Of a DNA stretch of 64,000 nt, positions 62,307 to 64,000 are shown piece after piece (positions within the stretch are counted from its first letter, which is position 1; each line of letters starts with the position of its first letter). The DNA is from Pseudorhizobium tarimense (GTDB lineage Bacteria; Pseudomonadota; Alphaproteobacteria; Rhizobiales; Rhizobiaceae). Location of the stretch: NCBI RefSeq assembly GCF_022968135.1, contig NZ_JALJRA010000001.1, positions 310,001 through 374,000 on the forward strand, given 5' to 3'. The position numbers were made by a program, and so were the translations under genes. The notes below the pieces were generated by a model. It did no database searches. It was given only the letters and a program-made list of their open reading frames with translations, and had not been told where the DNA came from.

Positions 62307-64000
62307 CTAGCCCCGTGGTGTGCGGGGCTTGCCACCGGACGGGCGGCCTCCCGGGCGACCGCCGCCACCCGACGGCTTGCCACGTCCACCCCCCGGTTTC
62401 CCGCCGGAGGGCTTGCCACCACCAGGCTTTCCGCCAGTTGGCTTTCCACGCGGGCGGTCACCGAAGGGCCGGTCACCCGCCGGCCTCTCCCCGCGCGCGC
62501 CCTCGGACCTCGAGCGGTCGCCGTCAGCGCGTGCGGCGCGGCGCTTGTCGGAAAACGGACGCTCGCCACGAGACGGACGGTCGCTATAGGGGCGGTCGCT
62601 GCGGGGGCGGTCGGGCCTGCCCTCGCCGGAGAACGACTTGCCGCGGGGCCGGTCGCCCTCCTCGCGCGGCTTGCGGTCGCCGCGCGGACGATCGCCGCCG
62701 AAGCCTTCGCGCCTGGAACGCGCGCCGGTCGAACGGCCGGCCCTGTCGCCATCGCGGCCGCGACCAGCATCGCGATCACCGGACGAGCGCTTGCGGCCGA
62801 AGTCCCCACCACGCTCGCTTCTGCTTTCGGGCGGTGTTTCGGCGCGAATCCAGTCGCTGTCGTCCTCGGCGCGGTTGACCACGACGCGACGTTCGCTCTG
62901 CGGCTTCGGCTTGTCGAACAGCCGTTCGGCTTCTGCGCGCGCGAAGGACTTTCTTGCCTGACCATCTGCCGTTGGACGCGCACCTGGCGCCATCCAGACA
63001 TTGGCGGTGCGGGACGTGCCCATGGGCGGACGCTTCTTCGGCTTATCCTCGGCGAAACCCCAGTCTTCACGCGGACTGCCCGCGCGCTGACCCTTGCCAC
63101 CAAAGCTCCGGTCGTCGCTGCGCTTGGCAGGGCGATCGGAGCGCTTCTCGCGCCGCGGCTCGGAACGCTCGTCCTTGGCCCAGCCGCTTTTTTCTTTTCC
63201 ATCTGCACGGGCGGCGCGCGGTGCCGGCGTCTCGTCGCCTGCGCCTTCGCTGTAAACGGGAGCATCGAAATTGGCCTTGGCTTCGTCGATCAGTCGCGGA
63301 CCGAGCTGGTCGCGCAGAGTACGGCCGCGGACCTCGATGACCTCACCCTCGGGAAGGTCTCCCAGCTGAAACGGGCCGTAGGAGATCCGGATGAGGCGGT
63401 TCACCTCAAGACCGAGCGCTCCCAAAACATTCTTGATTTCGCGGTTCTTGCCTTCACGCAGGCCCATGGTGAGCCAGACGTTGCGGCCCTGTTGCCGGTC
63501 GAGTGTCGCTTCGATCGCACCGTACAGCACACCGTCGACGGCGATGCCGTCCCTCAGCTTGTCGAGATCGGCCTGCTCGATCTCACCGTGAGCACGAACA
63601 CGGTAGCGGCGCAGCCAGCCCGTCGTCGGAAGTTCTAGCACGCGTGAGAGGCCGCCGTCATTGGTGAGGAGCAGCAGGCCTTCCGTATTGATGTCGAGGC
63701 GGCCGATGGAAAGCACGCGCGGCAGGCCTTCCGGCAGATTGTCGAAGACCGTCGGGCGCCCCTCCGGATCCGAATTCGTCGTCACCAGGCCGGCCGGCTT
63801 GTGGTAGAGCCAGAGCCGTGTCCGCTCGATGCCGCGGATCGGGGCACCATCAACCTCGATGCGGTCCTCCAGCGTTGCATTGACGACAGGCGTGTCCAGC
63901 ACCTGACCGTTCAAGCGCACGCGGCCTTCCATAATCATCCGCTCGACGTCCCGCCGGGACGCGACGCCTGCGCGAGCGAGCAGCTTAGAAATGCGCTCGG
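62307..64000 (-). CDS. rluB: RluB-type 23S rRNA pseudouridine synthase with long disordered tail (5' end outside window)
   Basis: The gene continues past the right edge: the frame is open to 63998 with residues like ERISKLLARAGVASRRDVER of an S4 domain before the first in-window Met at 63938. The RsuA/RluB catalytic domain has SIGRLDINTEGLLLLTNDG (catalytic Asp) and EGKNREIKNVLGALG. About 300 residues of Arg/Gly/Lys/Asp/Ser-rich low-complexity sequence (from about 63240 to 62307) follow, ending in GGKPGGG-type repeats. The catalytic part modifies U2605-like position. The tail resembles RNA-binding RGG-like regions. Confidence 0.92.
   Translation of the reverse strand, partial: ERISKLLARAGVASRRDVERMIMEGRVRLNGQVLDTPVVNATLEDRIEVDGAPIRGIERTRLWLYHKPAGLVTTNSDPEGRPTVFDNLPEGLPRVLSIGRLDINTEGLLLLTNDGGLSRVLELPTTGWLRRYRVRAHGEIEQADLDKLRDGIAVDGVLYGAIEATLDRQQGRNVWLTMGLREGKNREIKNVLGALGLEVNRLIRISYGPFQLGDLPEGEVIEVRGRTLRDQLGPRLIDEAKANFDAPVYSEGAGDETPAPRAARADGKEKSGWAKDERSEPRREKRSDRPAKRSDDRSFGGKGQRAGSPREDWGFAEDKPKKRPPMGTSRTANVWMAPGARPTADGQARKSFARAEAERLFDKPKPQSERRVVVNRAEDDSDWIRAETPPESRSERGGDFGRKRSSGDRDAGRGRDGDRAGRSTGARSRREGFGGDRPRGDRKPREEGDRPRGKSFSGEGRPDRPRSDRPYSDRPSRGERPFSDKRRAARADGDRSRSEGARGERPAGDRPFGDRPRGKPTGGKPGGGKPSGGKPGGGRGKPSGGGGRPGGRPSGGKPRTPRG

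Noticed and set aside
62153..63265. 370-codon frame rich in Arg/Ala/Pro in another frame of the RluB tail
   Set aside because: Low-complexity DNA gives long open frames in several frames at once.
1..64000. tRNA, rRNA, CRISPR arrays and prophage genes
   Set aside because: Reading the intergenic spaces gave no cloverleaf, no rRNA stretch, no regular repeat-spacer pattern and no phage-type gene block.

Overview
The window reads as chromosome of a member of the Rhizobiaceae (Alphaproteobacteria, Hyphomicrobiales). Supporting signs are the high GC content, dense gene packing with many ATGA start/stop overlaps, two BA14K-family proteins, an HPE1-like secreted protein, several short families typical of rhizobia (DUF1217, DUF2007, DUF2093, DUF4170 and a DUF6101-like protein), an F0 operon with paired b and b' subunits, and many close matches to Sinorhizobium/Rhizobium proteins that I recall. 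Genus and species cannot be fixed from the sequence alone. Almost all of it is core, housekeeping DNA. No rRNA or tRNA gene, CRISPR array, prophage or intact mobile element was seen.

Layout. 1-2.3 kb: end of a TRAP transporter permease with its DUF1850 partner, a P19/Tp34-type metal-binding protein and a pirin. 2.4-8.7 kb: dxs, a CHASE3 chemoreceptor ending in NWEEF, and the RNA methyltransferases TlyA and RlmD-like. 8.7-11.3 kb: a two-gene acyl-CoA catabolism operon behind a promoter with a MerR/LiuR-like palindrome. 11.4-18.1 kb: two BA14K proteins, an unrecognised protein, a Sua5/TsaC enzyme, a D-2-hydroxyacid dehydrogenase and a six-repeat DUF1217 protein. 18.3-25.7 kb: a small protein behind a structured leader, ubiA, a cyclopropane fatty acid synthase, tex, purD and an HPE1-like secreted protein. 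25.7-33.9 kb: glyS, a LemA/DUF2207 pair, glyQ, a small membrane protein, an S49 peptidase, an RNA methyltransferase and DUF2007. 34-41.1 kb: polyprenyl diphosphate synthase, a TPR lipoprotein-like protein, ispE, moaB, a glycosyltransferase, a radical SAM protein and rnhB.

41.1-41.6 kb holds a decayed IS3-family element, the only clear mobile DNA. It lies between rnhB and the F0 ATP synthase operon (atpI-B-E-F'-F, 41.7-44.3 kb), and appears to split the operon's terminator. 44.6-52.8 kb: a SleB-type cell wall hydrolase, Mrp, a LuxR solo, an SMP-30 lactonase, a GGDEF-EAL protein and mutL. 52.9-59 kb: a lipid A/Kdo cluster (DUF2093, lpxK, HAD phosphatase, waaA, DUF4170, CysQ-like phosphatase, pmbA). 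59-64 kb: a Kef-type antiporter, a patatin, rsmD and an RluB-type pseudouridine synthase running off the right edge.

Functional threads: isoprenoids and quinones (dxs, ispE, polyprenyl synthase, ubiA), envelope building (cfa, waaA, lpxK, SleB, BA14K), RNA modification and translation (tlyA, rlmD, sua5, glyQ/glyS, trmN6-like, rsmD, rluB) and energy metabolism (F0, acyl-CoA oxidation). I found no convincing new multi-gene defence or biosynthetic system. The most unusual items are the IS scar in the atp terminator, the LuxR solo without AHL-binding residues, the six-copy DUF1217 protein, and a leader RNA at 18.3 kb with a partial resemblance to the glycine riboswitch.
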